From Oscillatoriales cyanobacterium PMM_0080 (GTDB lineage: Bacteria; Cyanobacteriota; Cyanobacteriia; Cyanobacteriales; Microcoleaceae), in the NCBI GenBank assembly GCA_949127775.1, contig CASBQF010000058.1, positions 1-51,074 of the forward strand: a DNA stretch of 51,074 bases, in the 5' to 3' direction. Made by a program: the position numbers and the translations under genes. Under the pieces are notes generated by a model, which saw only the letters and a program-made list of their open reading frames with translations, was not told the DNA's origin and ran no database searches. This document shows, piece by piece, positions 26,974 to 33,656 of this stretch. How positions within the stretch are numbered: position 1 is the stretch's first letter; every line of letters begins with the position of its first letter.

Positions 26974-27885
26974 TTAAAAATCACCTTCCCTAGTCTCTCC
27001 GCGCCAGTGGTAAATAGCACCTATCGGACCCTGGATAAATTCTCCAGTACACCAAGTAGTTTGGTAAAAGAATACATCTCCTTGAAGACCACCCGAAAGA
27101 CAATTTGTAGCTCCCGAAAAATTGCTGCCTACGAACAAAGAATAACTCATATCAACTCCTGATAAGTTAGCCTCTCTCAAATCGCAATAAATAAAGGTGA
27201 CACCCAACCATTCTTCAAATCGACTAAATCGAGCATTTCTGAAATCTGAAAACAAAGCTCTTCCTAAGCCAAAATTTTCCAAACAAGCACCACTAAAGTT
27301 AACATAGCTTACGCAGGAGCGACTCATGTCAACATCCCGCAAGTTAGCCCCACTCAAATCAACACGATACAATATTCTATCCTGAAAATCTCGCTCGCCC
27401 TCGGCATAGCGCCCGAGCAATTCTTCAGCAGACAAAGCTTTGTTTGAATCGTCTTGAATCCTGCCAGAGGGCATAGTCACTTGATGGAAAATAGTCTTTT
27501 CTGTTGTTTGAATATCAGTCAGATTGGCATTCCTCAAGTTAGTGTCAATCAGCACAGCATCCGTCAAGTCGGCACCCGTCAAGTCGGCACCTGTTAAATC
27601 GGCACTTGTCAAATCAACATTAACCAATTTAGCATTCCTGAGATTGGCATTGCTCAAATTTGCCTTAATTAGTAAGGCTGAATTCAGCCTTGCTGTTTCT
27701 AAATTAGCATGGCTCAAGTTAGAATTAATTAACTCAGCACGGCCCAAATTAGAGCCTTCCAAATTAGCACCGCTCAAATTAGCATCAATCAGACAAAAGC
27801 TGTACAGGTAGACATTTCTAATTTCGATGCCTCTGAAATCGCGATCGCCAGCCATATACTGGTTATATAATAATTCTGGGTTCAT
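26974..27885 (-). CDS. Pentapeptide-repeat protein, copy 1
   Basis: 303 residues rich in A(D/N)LXX repeats: ANLSGANLEGSNLGRAELIN, then ADLTGADLTGADLTDAV, interrupted by a 40-residue linker (TTEKTIFHQVTMPSGRIQDD) and resuming as VDLSGANLRDVDMS. Such repeats fold into a right-handed square beta-helix; biochemical role here unknown. The same linker and repeats occur in the neighbour at 28268 with about 85-90 percent identity by eye. Start ATG at 27885. Confidence 0.87.
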   Translation of the reverse strand: MNPELLYNQYMAGDRDFRGIEIRNVYLYSFCLIDANLSGANLEGSNLGRAELINSNLSHANLETARLNSALLIKANLSNANLRNAKLVNVDLTSADLTGADLTGADLTDAVLIDTNLRNANLTDIQTTEKTIFHQVTMPSGRIQDDSNKALSAEELLGRYAEGERDFQDRILYRVDLSGANLRDVDMSRSCVSYVNFSGACLENFGLGRALFSDFRNARFSRFEEWLGVTFIYCDLREANLSGVDMSYSLFVGSNFSGATNCLSGGLQGDVFFYQTTWCTGEFIQGPIGAIYHWRGETREGDF

Positions 27886-27962
27886 AACTCTTTAGTTATT
27901 ATGCTAAATTGTGATTTCTTCTATTTTAACGCAGTTCACGACAGCATCTCAGAAGTGCCGAC

Positions 27963-28124
27963 GAATGGCGAACACTAAGTAGGTGGAAGATTTCTATCAC
28001 TCAGCTTGAAAATATTCTGAATACTTCCGCTTCTAACAACACTTTTAACTTTTTGTCAAATCTTCCTGAAGATGTTCGGAATCGAATTAAACAACAGAGC
28101 GATTTCCAGTTTCCACCTCCCTAG
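27963..28124 (+). pseudogene. Duplicated fragment of NUC1 nuclease C-terminus
   Basis: In frame it reads WKISITQLENILNTSASNNT and on to RIKQQSDFQFPPP, near-identical to the tail of the gene ending at 26830. The rest of the nuclease is absent. It marks the left side of the second unit of a tandem duplication. Confidence 0.85.
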
Positions 28125-28267
28125 ACTAGACTTCCTTGTGATTTACGTAGAACAACAATAAAATAGGTTGAGGAGATATCTAAATGTTTAAAATATTACT
28201 GTCTCCTCAATACTTCGTAAATCCTGTTTTTTAAACAGATGTATCCCCTATGACAACTTCTTCAAAT

Positions 28268-29209
28268 TTAAAATTCACCTTCCCTAATCTCTCCGCGCCA
28301 GTGTTCAGTAGCATTGATAGGCCCCTTAATAAATTCTCCATTTGTCCAAGTAGTTTGGTAAAAAAATACATCTGATTGGATGCCACCGGAAAGACAATTT
28401 GTAGCTCCTAAAAAATTGCTGCCTACGAACAAAGAATAACTCATGTCTACTCCTGACAAGTTAGCTCCTCTCAAATCGCAATAAAAAAACCAGAGGCCCA
28501 ACCACTCTTCATACCGACTAAATCGAGCATTTTTGAAATCTGAAAACAAAGCTACTCCTAAGCCAAAATTTTCCAAACAAGCACCACTAAAGTTGACATA
28601 GCTTACGCGAGAGCGACTCATGTCAACATCCCGCAAGTTAGCCCCACTCAAATCAACACGATGCAATATTCTATCCTGAAAATCTCGCTCGCCCTCGGCA
28701 TAGCGCCCCAGCAATTCTTCAGCAGACAAAGCTTTGTTTAAATCGTCTTTAATCCTGCCATCTGGCATAGTCACTTGATGGAAAATAGTCTTTTCTGTTG
28801 TTTGAATATTAGTCAGATTGGCATGACTCAAGTTAGTATCAATCAACACAGCACCACTCAAATCTGCACCTGTCAAATCTGCACCTGTTAAATCCGCACT
28901 TGTCAAGTCAACATTAGCCAATTTAGCATTCCTGAGATTGGCATTGCTCAAGTTTGCCTTAATCAATAAGGCTGAATTCAGCCATGCTCTTTCTAAATTA
29001 GCATGGCTCAAGTTAGAATTAATTAAATCGGCACCGCCCAAACGAGCATCTTCCAAATTAGCACCGCTCAAATTAATATCTACCATGAAAAAATTGGAGA
29101 GACTGAAATCTTTCATAGAGGCACCAGCAAAATTTCTCTCTCCAGCTATATACCGTCTCCGTAACTCTTTTTCCTCGGAGATTCTCTTAGAGTGTTTGTC
29201 TTCTATCAC
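28268..29209 (-). CDS. Pentapeptide-repeat protein, copy 2
   Basis: 313 residues, paralogue of the 26974 product. It has the same order: pentapeptide block 1 (INLSGANLEDARLGGADLIN), the FHQVTMPDGRI linker, then block 2 (VDLSGANLRDVDMSRSRVSY). It starts with GTG at 29209, which overlaps the stop codon of an upstream pentapeptide fragment. Arose by tandem duplication of about 1.3 kb together with the nuclease tail. Confidence 0.87.
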   Translation of the reverse strand: MIEDKHSKRISEEKELRRRYIAGERNFAGASMKDFSLSNFFMVDINLSGANLEDARLGGADLINSNLSHANLERAWLNSALLIKANLSNANLRNAKLANVDLTSADLTGADLTGADLSGAVLIDTNLSHANLTNIQTTEKTIFHQVTMPDGRIKDDLNKALSAEELLGRYAEGERDFQDRILHRVDLSGANLRDVDMSRSRVSYVNFSGACLENFGLGVALFSDFKNARFSRYEEWLGLWFFYCDLRGANLSGVDMSYSLFVGSNFLGATNCLSGGIQSDVFFYQTTWTNGEFIKGPINATEHWRGEIREGEF

Positions 29210-29349
29210 TGTTTTTTACCAGATAACATAAGGGTAGCAAGCTCTATGTTAGCACTACTAAATTTAGCACCGCTAAGATTAACAAAACTCAAATCGGCTC
29301 TAGTCAAGTTCGCACCACTGAGATTGATACCACTTAATTCATTCTGACA
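29206..29349 (-). pseudogene. Pentapeptide-repeat fragment
   Basis: About 45 codons on the minus strand read NELSGINLSGANLTRADLSF, then NLSGAKFSSANIE, with no start codon in frame. The stop (TGA) overlaps the GTG of the next pentapeptide gene. Likely the remains of a third copy or of a larger ancestral gene. Confidence 0.6.
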
Positions 29350-29425
29350 TACATAATTTAATTAAAAAAAAAGCGATCGCCCTTTTGTGCAGCTTCAAAA
29401 AAAGGAGATCGCCCGATCGCACAAT

Positions 29426-30355
29426 TTACGCTGCTGATTGCCCTTGCATTTCCAGCAACTCAGGAATCGTCACAAACCGATATCCCTCCTTTTTCAAACC
29501 AGCAATCATCTCCGGTAAAGCCTTAATAGTACGAGATCGATCGCCCCCGCCGTCGTGCATCAACACAATCGCCCCCGGCTTCGCATTCTTCAACACATTC
29601 TCCACAAAAGCTTCCGGCTGAGCGCGCGAATCGGTATCCGCAGAAGTTACCGACCACATCACCACAGAATAATTCTGCTCTTTAGCATACTTAGCCAAAC
29701 CATTAGTCAAAACTCCTCCCGGCGGGCGGAAATAAGTAGTCTTAACTCCCGTCGTTTCGTAAATAAGTTTTGCTGTGCGATCGATTTCGCTAGCCGCCGT
29801 CGCCGCATCCATCGGATCATACCAGTGATGCCACGTATGATTACCGATCGCATGACCTTGGGCCACAACTCGACGCGCAATGTCAGGAGAAGTTTCCAGA
29901 GATTTACCTATCCAAAAAAATGTCGCTTTAATATCATTTTCCTTAAAAATATCGAGCATTTGTTCGGTTGTTTCTGGCCACGGCCCGTCATCAACTGTTA
30001 AAGCAATAACTTTCTGAGAATATTTGATTGTCCCTTCAAAAACAGTTTTTCCCTGAAACTGCTCAGGTGGCACAAAAGTCAAGTTTTTTTCTTTAGATTC
30101 CAATACGGTGAGAAGTTGTTCGACTGTGCGATCGAGATTAAAGCCTGTTCGATTGTTCCCAACCTCTTTTACTGAGGGATTTACGGTGAAGGATTGCTTA
30201 AGGTTCTGCACCGCAGCGATTGCGGGGTTGTCGCTTCCTTTTTGGTTTCCTGGCAGCAGTGTACCAATGATAAAGCTAATCGTAGCCGCTGCCAGGGCGA
30301 TCGCCACAAAACGCCATTTTGTTCGCAGTCTTTGAAACAGATGATTTCCGGTCAC
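29426..30355 (-). CDS. Polysaccharide deacetylase (NodB domain), membrane-anchored
   Basis: 309 residues. An N-terminal transmembrane helix (VAIALAAATISFIIGTLL) near residues 17-35 is followed by a NodB domain: motif 1 TVDDGPWPET, motif 2 GNHTWHH with the metal-binding His pair, motif 3 RPPGG and motif 4 MWSVTSADTD, then LMHDGGG. Enzymes of this family remove acetyl groups from peptidoglycan or exopolysaccharide using a divalent metal. Probably periplasmic-facing. No operon partner. Confidence 0.92.
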   Translation of the reverse strand: MTGNHLFQRLRTKWRFVAIALAAATISFIIGTLLPGNQKGSDNPAIAAVQNLKQSFTVNPSVKEVGNNRTGFNLDRTVEQLLTVLESKEKNLTFVPPEQFQGKTVFEGTIKYSQKVIALTVDDGPWPETTEQMLDIFKENDIKATFFWIGKSLETSPDIARRVVAQGHAIGNHTWHHWYDPMDAATAASEIDRTAKLIYETTGVKTTYFRPPGGVLTNGLAKYAKEQNYSVVMWSVTSADTDSRAQPEAFVENVLKNAKPGAIVLMHDGGGDRSRTIKALPEMIAGLKKEGYRFVTIPELLEMQGQSAA

Positions 30356-30696
30356 TTGGGATTCCTTTCACTCCACACTGCCGATAATCATAATGGGAAT
30401 TTCAGGTAAAAGAAACCTTATTTTTGATAAATATGTCTCAGCGGGGATTGACAGGGCGATCGCAAGGGCGATCGAATGCGGGCGTCTGTTTTTCCAGAAG
30501 TGCCACCGCCGCAACGCCGAAAATTCAGAGACATTAAAATGTAGTACAGTATGGCGATCGGATTTACCTAGGGCAATACCACCAGTTTTATAGCTCAAAG
30601 TCTCTATTTACAAGGAATTGTCGGGGTGGAAGTGTTGGATTGGGCGATCGACACCCACCTTAAAAAACCAAATTTAAAAAAAACTTGTATTACCCC
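30356..30696. other. Intergenic region upstream of the tRNA array
   Basis: About 340 bases with several HIP1-like GCGATCG sites; no supportable gene. It should contain the promoter of the deacetylase gene on the minus strand. Confidence 0.4.
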
Positions 30697-30726
30697 CTTG
30701 ACAGTCTTGTATTACGTCATGTAGTA
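30697..30726 (+). promoter_or_regulatory. Sigma70-type promoter of tRNA array
   Basis: TTGACA at 30697-30702 and TAGTAT at 30721-30726 with an 18-base spacer, preceded by TACCCCC. A closely matching promoter (TACCCCC-TTGACA, 17 bases, TAGTAT) is at 39863 before the Y RNA-like cluster. After each lies GAACYTTGAAAACWGAATA (30779 and 39946), a shared leader motif of unknown role. Confidence 0.75.
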
Positions 30727-30940
30727 TGAATGTATGGCGAAGGGGAAAAGCTTCAAAGCTTTATTCCAAAAGCAATATGAACTTTGAAAACAGAATAGAT
30801 AATTAATCATGTCACATAATTGCGGACATTTGGCGGTGTAGACTCCGGTAACAAAAGCCCGATCGGGTTGTAGTACGCGGAATCAACCGCCACCAGTCCC
30901 AACTTGAGTCATTCAAGGACAGAATATTGTTCATTTTCGC

Positions 30941-31014
30941 GGGGGTATAGCTCAACCGGTCAGAGCAGTCGCCTGTCGAGCGAAAGGTTGCGAGTTCAAC
31001 TCTCGTTACTCCCG
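30941..31014 (+). tRNA. tRNA-Asp(GTC)
   Basis: Acceptor GGGGGTA/TACTCCC, anticodon loop CTGTCGA, T loop TTCAACT, discriminator G. One mismatch at pair 27-43. CCA not encoded. First gene of the array. Confidence 0.88.
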
Positions 31015-31018
31015 TCAA

Positions 31019-31082
31019 AGTCCCGCCAAAAGCCGTCTTCCCAGCGTGAAGATTGCGAGTGAAAACCTCCTCGGGACTCCCA
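31019..31082 (+). tRNA. tRNA-like gene lacking a D arm
   Basis: A perfect 7-bp acceptor (AGTCCCG/CGGGACT), discriminator C and an encoded CCA at 31080-31082, directly abutting the next tRNA. The anticodon stem TCTTC/GAAGA encloses CCAGCGT, which lacks the usual U33. Only about 10 nt separate acceptor and anticodon stems, so there is no D arm; the T arm is poor and lacks the TTC loop. Confidence 0.4.
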
Positions 31083-31156
31083 GGTTAGGTGGCCGAGTGG
31101 CTTAAGGCGTCGGTCTGCAAAACCGAATTTCGCGGGTTCAAATCCCGCCCTAACCT
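31083..31156 (+). tRNA. tRNA-Cys(GCA)
   Basis: Acceptor GGTTAGG/CCTAACC, anticodon loop CTGCAAA, T loop TTCAAAT, discriminator T. Normal cloverleaf. Confidence 0.92.
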
Positions 31157-31314
31157 CTGTTCCAAATCAAAAATTAAAAATTATAGAACCTACGCAGAAC
31201 CTATATGTAGGGTGCGCATTATGCACCGCCATAATTCCTGCATCAAACGATTTTTTTCGTAAGTCCTGTAATCCAAATTTTTAACTTTGAAAAGGAACAA
31301 AGCGACAGTGACAT
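31157..31314. other. Spacer in tRNA array
   Basis: AT-rich with a short hairpin GGTGCGCATTATGCACC near 31209. No tRNA seen. Confidence 0.5.
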
Positions 31315-31389
31315 TGCAGTGTAGCTTAATGATAAAGCCCCAAGTTCATACCTTGGTTAATGCGGGTTTAAATCCCGCCGCTGCTACCA
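31315..31389 (+). tRNA. tRNA-Met(CAT)
   Basis: Anticodon loop TTCATAC with stem CCAAG/CTTGG, T arm GCGGG/CCCGC with loop TTTAAAT, CCA encoded. The first acceptor pair is mismatched. CAT could also be an isoleucine-type precursor after lysidine modification; not separable here. Confidence 0.82.
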
Positions 31390-31392
31390 AAA

Positions 31393-31468
31393 GCAGGGAT
31401 GGTGTAACTTGGTAACACTCTGGTCTCCAAAACCAGCATTCTGAGTTCAAATCTCAGTCCCTGTGCCA
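31393..31468 (+). tRNA. tRNA-Trp(CCA)
   Basis: Acceptor GCAGGGA/TCCCTGT, anticodon stem CTGGT/ACCAG with loop CTCCAAA, CCA end encoded. Confidence 0.88.
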
Positions 31469-31475
31469 ACTTTCT

Positions 31476-31553
31476 AGTGCTGTAGGCAAATGGTTTAAGC
31501 CGCTTGGTTTTCACCCAAGTGAATTGCGGGTTCAACTCCCGTCAGCACTTCCA
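31476..31553 (+). tRNA. tRNA-Glu(TTC)
   Basis: Acceptor AGTGCTG/CAGCACT, anticodon stem CTTGG/CCAAG with loop TTTTCAC, CCA encoded. Confidence 0.88.
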
Positions 31554-31561
31554 AAATGCCT

Positions 31562-31643
31562 GGGTTGGCCCTCCTACTGGCGTGGGTAGCTGTCTGTAAA
31601 ACAGTAGCTTAAAGCGTTGCTGGTTCAATTCCAGCCCGACCCA
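31562..31643 (+). tRNA. tRNA-Tyr(GTA)
   Basis: Acceptor GGGTTGG/CCGACCC, anticodon stem GCTGT/ACAGT with loop CTGTAAA, and a long variable arm as expected for bacterial tRNA-Tyr. Confidence 0.88.
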
Positions 31644-31674
31644 TTTGCAACTGTATTTAATCCGCAGTTGCGAT

Positions 31675-31751
31675 GAGAGAATGTGTTGTAATCGGACAAC
31701 AACTCAGTCTGCGCAACTGAAGATTTGGGGGTTCAAATCCCTCCGTTCTCG
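31675..31751 (+). tRNA. tRNA-Arg(GCG), divergent
   Basis: Anticodon stem TCAGT/ACTGA with loop CTGCGCA gives GCG. D stem TGTTG/CAACA and a good T arm, but the acceptor stem has two mismatches near its inner end. GCG is unusual: bacteria normally read CGN codons with an ACG (inosine) tRNA. Confidence 0.65.
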
Positions 31752-31759
31752 CTCGTTGA

Positions 31760-31846
31760 GGAGAGGTGGCCGAGAGGCTTAAGGCGCTTTCCTGCTAAGA
31801 AAGAGCGGTTTAACAACCGCCGTGGGTTCAAATCCCACCTTCTCCG
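31760..31846 (+). tRNA. tRNA-Ser(GCT)
   Basis: Acceptor GGAGAGG/CTTCTCC (last pair weak), D arm GGCCGAGAGGCTTAAGGC, anticodon loop CTGCTAA, long variable arm GCGGTTTAACAACCGC, discriminator G. Confidence 0.92.
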
Positions 31847-31850
31847 TTTT

Positions 31851-31923
31851 CCCCCGATAGCTCAGTTGGTAGAGCGCTTGTTTGAAGAACAAGAAGTCGT
31901 CAGTTCGATACTGACTTGGGGGA
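31851..31923 (+). tRNA. tRNA-Phe(GAA)
   Basis: Acceptor CCCCCGA/TTGGGGG, anticodon stem CTTGT/ACAAG with loop TTGAAGA, T loop TTCGATA, discriminator A. Confidence 0.9.
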
Positions 31924-31929
31924 TTGCGT

Positions 31930-32005
31930 TGCCTTATAGCTCAATTGGTAGAGCTGCACGCTGTTAACGTGATGGTTGTAGGTTCGATTCCTACTGAGGC
32001 AGCCA
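31930..32005 (+). tRNA. tRNA-Asn(GTT)
   Basis: Acceptor TGCCTTA/TGAGGCA, anticodon loop CTGTTAA with stem CACG/CGTG, T loop TTCGATT, CCA encoded. Confidence 0.92.
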
Positions 32006-32015
32006 TTTTTAAAAT

Positions 32016-32091
32016 TGTCGGGTGGACAGATTGGCAAATTTGCCTATCTTTGAAACAGGATTTTATCTGTGTTCAAAATCTACCCCGACAT
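32016..32091 (+). tRNA. tRNA-Gln-like gene (TTG), degenerate
   Basis: Acceptor TGTCGGG/CCCGACA is perfect. Anticodon loop CTTTGAA gives TTG, but its stem CCTAT/ACAGG has one mismatch. The D and T stems pair poorly although a TTCAAAA loop is visible. Lies next to a normal tRNA-Gln(TTG); perhaps a decaying or non-canonical copy. Confidence 0.5.
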
Positions 32092-32099
32092 TCGATTAT

Positions 32100-32173
32100 T
32101 GGGAAGTCGCCTAATCGGTATGGCACCGCTCTTTGAAAGCGGACAAATGTAGGTTCAAGTCCTACCTTCCCAG
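32100..32173 (+). tRNA. tRNA-Gln(TTG)
   Basis: Acceptor TGGGAAG/CTTCCCA, anticodon stem CCGCT/AGCGG with loop CTTTGAA, T arm GTAGG/CCTAC. Confidence 0.92.
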
Positions 32174-32204
32174 TTCTGCTATTACCAAAGCAGATAGATT
32201 ATAC

Positions 32205-32346
32205 TCCAATACGGTTTACTTAAGACTATTTAGGCCCCGGAGATCCCCCTAAATCCCCCTTAAGAAGGGGGACTTTGAGAGCATTCTTGTCCCCCCCTTT
32301 TTTAAGGGGGGTTAGGGGGGATCTCTTTTAAGTGAACCGTATTGGA
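32205..32346. mobile_element. 142-bp MITE-like inverted-repeat element within tRNA array
   Basis: Ends are inverted copies, TCCAATACGGTTTACTTAA and TTAAGTGAACCGTATTGGA (one mismatch in 19). Inside is a second strong inverted repeat of C/G runs (GAGATCCCCCTAAATCCCCC against its inverse). No ORF. Sits exactly between tRNA-Gln and the first tRNA-Leu. Confidence 0.8.
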
Positions 32347-32350
32347 TCAT

Positions 32351-32427
32351 ACTCCTGTAGCCCAATTGGCAGAGGCAGCAAGCTCAAACCTTGCGTGTTA
32401 CTGGTTCAAATCCAGTCAGGAGTACCA
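32351..32427 (+). tRNA. tRNA with leucine anticodon CAA, short variable loop
   Basis: Acceptor ACTCCTG/CAGGAGT, anticodon stem GCAAG/CTTGC with loop CTCAAAC, T loop TTCAAAT, CCA encoded. The variable region is only GTGTT, whereas true tRNA-Leu is class II with a long arm, so charging identity is doubtful. Confidence 0.78.
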
Positions 32428-32449
32428 AGTTTTCAACTAAGTTTCACTT

Positions 32450-32530
32450 GCTCTTGTGGCGGAATTGGCAGACGCGGCAGACTTAAAATCTGTTCTATTT
32501 TGATTGTGAGTTCGAGTCTCACCTGGAGCA
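32450..32530 (+). tRNA. tRNA-Leu(TAA)
   Basis: Acceptor GCTCTTG/CTGGAGC, D arm GCGGAATTGGCAGACGC, anticodon loop CTTAAAA, long variable region. It has no group I intron, unlike the common cyanobacterial tRNA-Leu(UAA) gene. Confidence 0.88.
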
Positions 32531-32534
32531 TGAA

Positions 32535-32608
32535 CGGAATGTGGCGCAACTTGGTAGCGCGGCGGCTTTGGGAGCCGAAGGTTGCAGGTTCAAATCCTGC
32601 CATTCCGA
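32535..32608 (+). tRNA. tRNA-Pro(TGG)
   Basis: Acceptor CGGAATG/CATTCCG, D arm GCGCAACTTGGTAGCGC, anticodon loop TTTGGGA, T arm GCAGG/CCTGC. Clean cloverleaf. Confidence 0.93.
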
Positions 32609-32612
32609 CTTT

Positions 32613-32688
32613 ACCTCTGTGATGTAATTGGAAAACATCGCTCGCTCAAAACGAGTGTTTTTTGCAGGTTCAAATCCTGTCAGGGGTA
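32613..32688 (+). tRNA. tRNA with leucine anticodon CAA, short variable loop (second)
   Basis: Acceptor ACCTCTG/CAGGGGT, D arm GATG/CATC, anticodon stem GCTCG/CGAGT with loop CTCAAAA. Variable region about 7 nt, so again class I in shape. Confidence 0.75.
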
Positions 32689-32716
32689 CTTGGCTAATAG
32701 CCAATTTCTGCTATTT

Positions 32717-32790
32717 GCTCTCGTGGCGAAACGGCAGACGCGCTAGTTTGACAAGCTAGTTTTCTACAGGTTCAAATCCTGTCGGAAGCA
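32717..32790 (+). tRNA. tRNA-Val(GAC)
   Basis: Anticodon stem CTAGT/GCTAG with loop TTGACAA, D arm GCGAAACGGCAGACGC, T arm ACAGG/CCTGT. Acceptor GCTCTCG/CGGAAGC has one mismatch. Confidence 0.78.
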
Positions 32791-32881
32791 TGAATTTTTG
32801 ACAAATATTGGAGGAACTTACAATGTTTCAAATAGTCTGTTGATCGCAGCTATTACGTAGAGAATTACTCAATTAAAACTT

Positions 32882-32955
32882 GCCCTTGTAGCCCAATTGG
32901 AAGAGGTGTCTCGCTTAGAACGAGAAGGTTGCTGGTTCGAGTCCAGCCAGGGGCA
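32882..32955 (+). tRNA. tRNA with leucine anticodon TAG, short variable loop
   Basis: Acceptor GCCCTTG/CAGGGGC, anticodon stem TCTCG/CGAGA with loop CTTAGAA, variable AGGTT. Third leucine-anticodon tRNA of class I shape. Confidence 0.8.
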
Positions 32956-32966
32956 TTTGGTAATAG

Positions 32967-33045
32967 CGCGGGGATGGAGCAACGGTTAGGCTCGGCAGTC
33001 TCATAAGCTGCAAATCAGCAAGTTCAATTCTTGCCCCCGTTACCA
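32967..33045 (+). tRNA. tRNA-Met(CAT), initiator-like
   Basis: Acceptor CGCGGGG with an unpaired first base (C1 against T72), the initiator hallmark; anticodon loop CTCATAA; CCA encoded. The anticodon stem GCAGT/GCTGC lacks the three G-C pairs of a true initiator, so role is uncertain. Confidence 0.72.
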
Positions 33046-33049
33046 AATT

Positions 33050-33121
33050 GCAGGTGTGATGTAACTGGCAACATGAGGCTTTTGTAAAGCTTTCTTGCGA
33101 GTTCAAATCTCGCCATCTGCT
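33050..33121 (+). tRNA. tRNA-Thr(TGT)
   Basis: Acceptor GCAGGTG/CATCTGC, D arm GATG/CATG (last pair weak), anticodon loop TTTGTAA, T arm GCGAG/CTCGC. Confidence 0.85.
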
Positions 33122-33127
33122 TGGCGT

Positions 33128-33204
33128 GCTGGTGTAGCTCAATTAGGCAGAGCAACTGATTTGTAATCAGTCGGTTGTAGGTTCAATTCCTATCACCAGC
33201 CCCA
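33128..33204 (+). tRNA. tRNA-Thr(TGT), second copy
   Basis: Acceptor GCTGGTG/CACCAGC, anticodon stem ACTGA/TCAGT with loop TTTGTAA, T loop TTCAATT, CCA encoded. More standard than the previous copy. Confidence 0.92.
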
Positions 33205-33209
33205 CAATT

Positions 33210-33280
33210 GCGGATATGGTGTAACGGTAGCATTCGAGTCTTCCAAACTCTAGGCACGAGTTCAATCCTCGTTATCCGCT
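33210..33280 (+). tRNA. tRNA-Gly(TCC)
   Basis: Acceptor GCGGATA/TATCCGC, anticodon stem GAGT/ACTC with loop CTTCCAA, T loop TTCAATC. Confidence 0.93.
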
Positions 33281-33285
33281 TTCGC

Positions 33286-33353
33286 AGTCTTGTAACTCAA
33301 TGGTAGAGAATTTTTGTTACAAGCAAGGGCGGGGTAATATCCTGCCAAGACTA
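33286..33353 (+). tRNA. tRNA-like gene with abnormal T arm
   Basis: Acceptor AGTCTTG/CAAGACT is perfect and the D arm ACTC/GAGA plausible. The T stem GGCGGG/CCTGCC closes a TAATAT loop with no TTC. Anticodon position is ambiguous (loop TTACAAG would give ACA). Confidence 0.45.
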
Positions 33354-33361
33354 CGAATTTA

Positions 33362-33459
33362 GGGAGTGTAGCTCAATGGATAGAGCGCCGCGCTATGCGC
33401 TACCGCGCACGCTTCGCTAACGGACGCGGATGTTGTGGGTTCAAGTCCTGCCACTCTCG
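33362..33459 (+). tRNA. tRNA-Arg(ACG) interrupted in its anticodon
   Basis: Acceptor GGGAGTG/CACTCTC, D arm GCTC/GAGC, anticodon stem CCGCG/CGCGG and T arm are intact. Between CTA (33393-33395) and CGGA (33421-33424) lie 25 extra bases at 33396-33420, starting TGCGCTACCGCGCA, a short hairpin. Removing them gives loop CTACGGA, anticodon ACG. Confidence 0.7.
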
Positions 33460-33538
33460 TTGTTTTCGCTTGATTTTAAGGAGGTTGATTCCATTGAATG
33501 ATTAATTTTTTATATTAGACTTCTTGCAAAAATAACTA

Positions 33539-33564
33539 GGACGGGCTATAAGAGCCCATCCCAC
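33539..33564. repeat. Short palindromic repeat (inverse of 20215)
   Basis: GGACGGGC then GAGCCCATCCCAC; the inverse orientation of the repeat at 20215-20238. Possible terminator after the first tRNA block. Confidence 0.65.
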
Positions 33565-33656
33565 AAAAAGTTTTTTTCTTGTGGAACAGGCCGGAGAGCC
33601 TGTTACAAAATTTGATTAAAATGAATTTTGCAATCTTGTCTATTAAGATCGATCGC

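Noticed and set aside
29354-29425. CRISPR-like repeats or arrays anywhere in the window
   Set aside because: Repeats in this window are dispersed or palindromic; I saw no regularly spaced direct repeats of CRISPR size.
31725-31967. Open frames running through the tRNA genes
   Set aside because: They read across several tRNA genes whose cloverleafs explain the sequence completely.
32823-32843. Six-codon open frame with a good GGAGG site at 32810 inside the tRNA array
   Set aside because: Could be a tiny leader peptide, but one short frame with a chance ribosome binding site is not enough.
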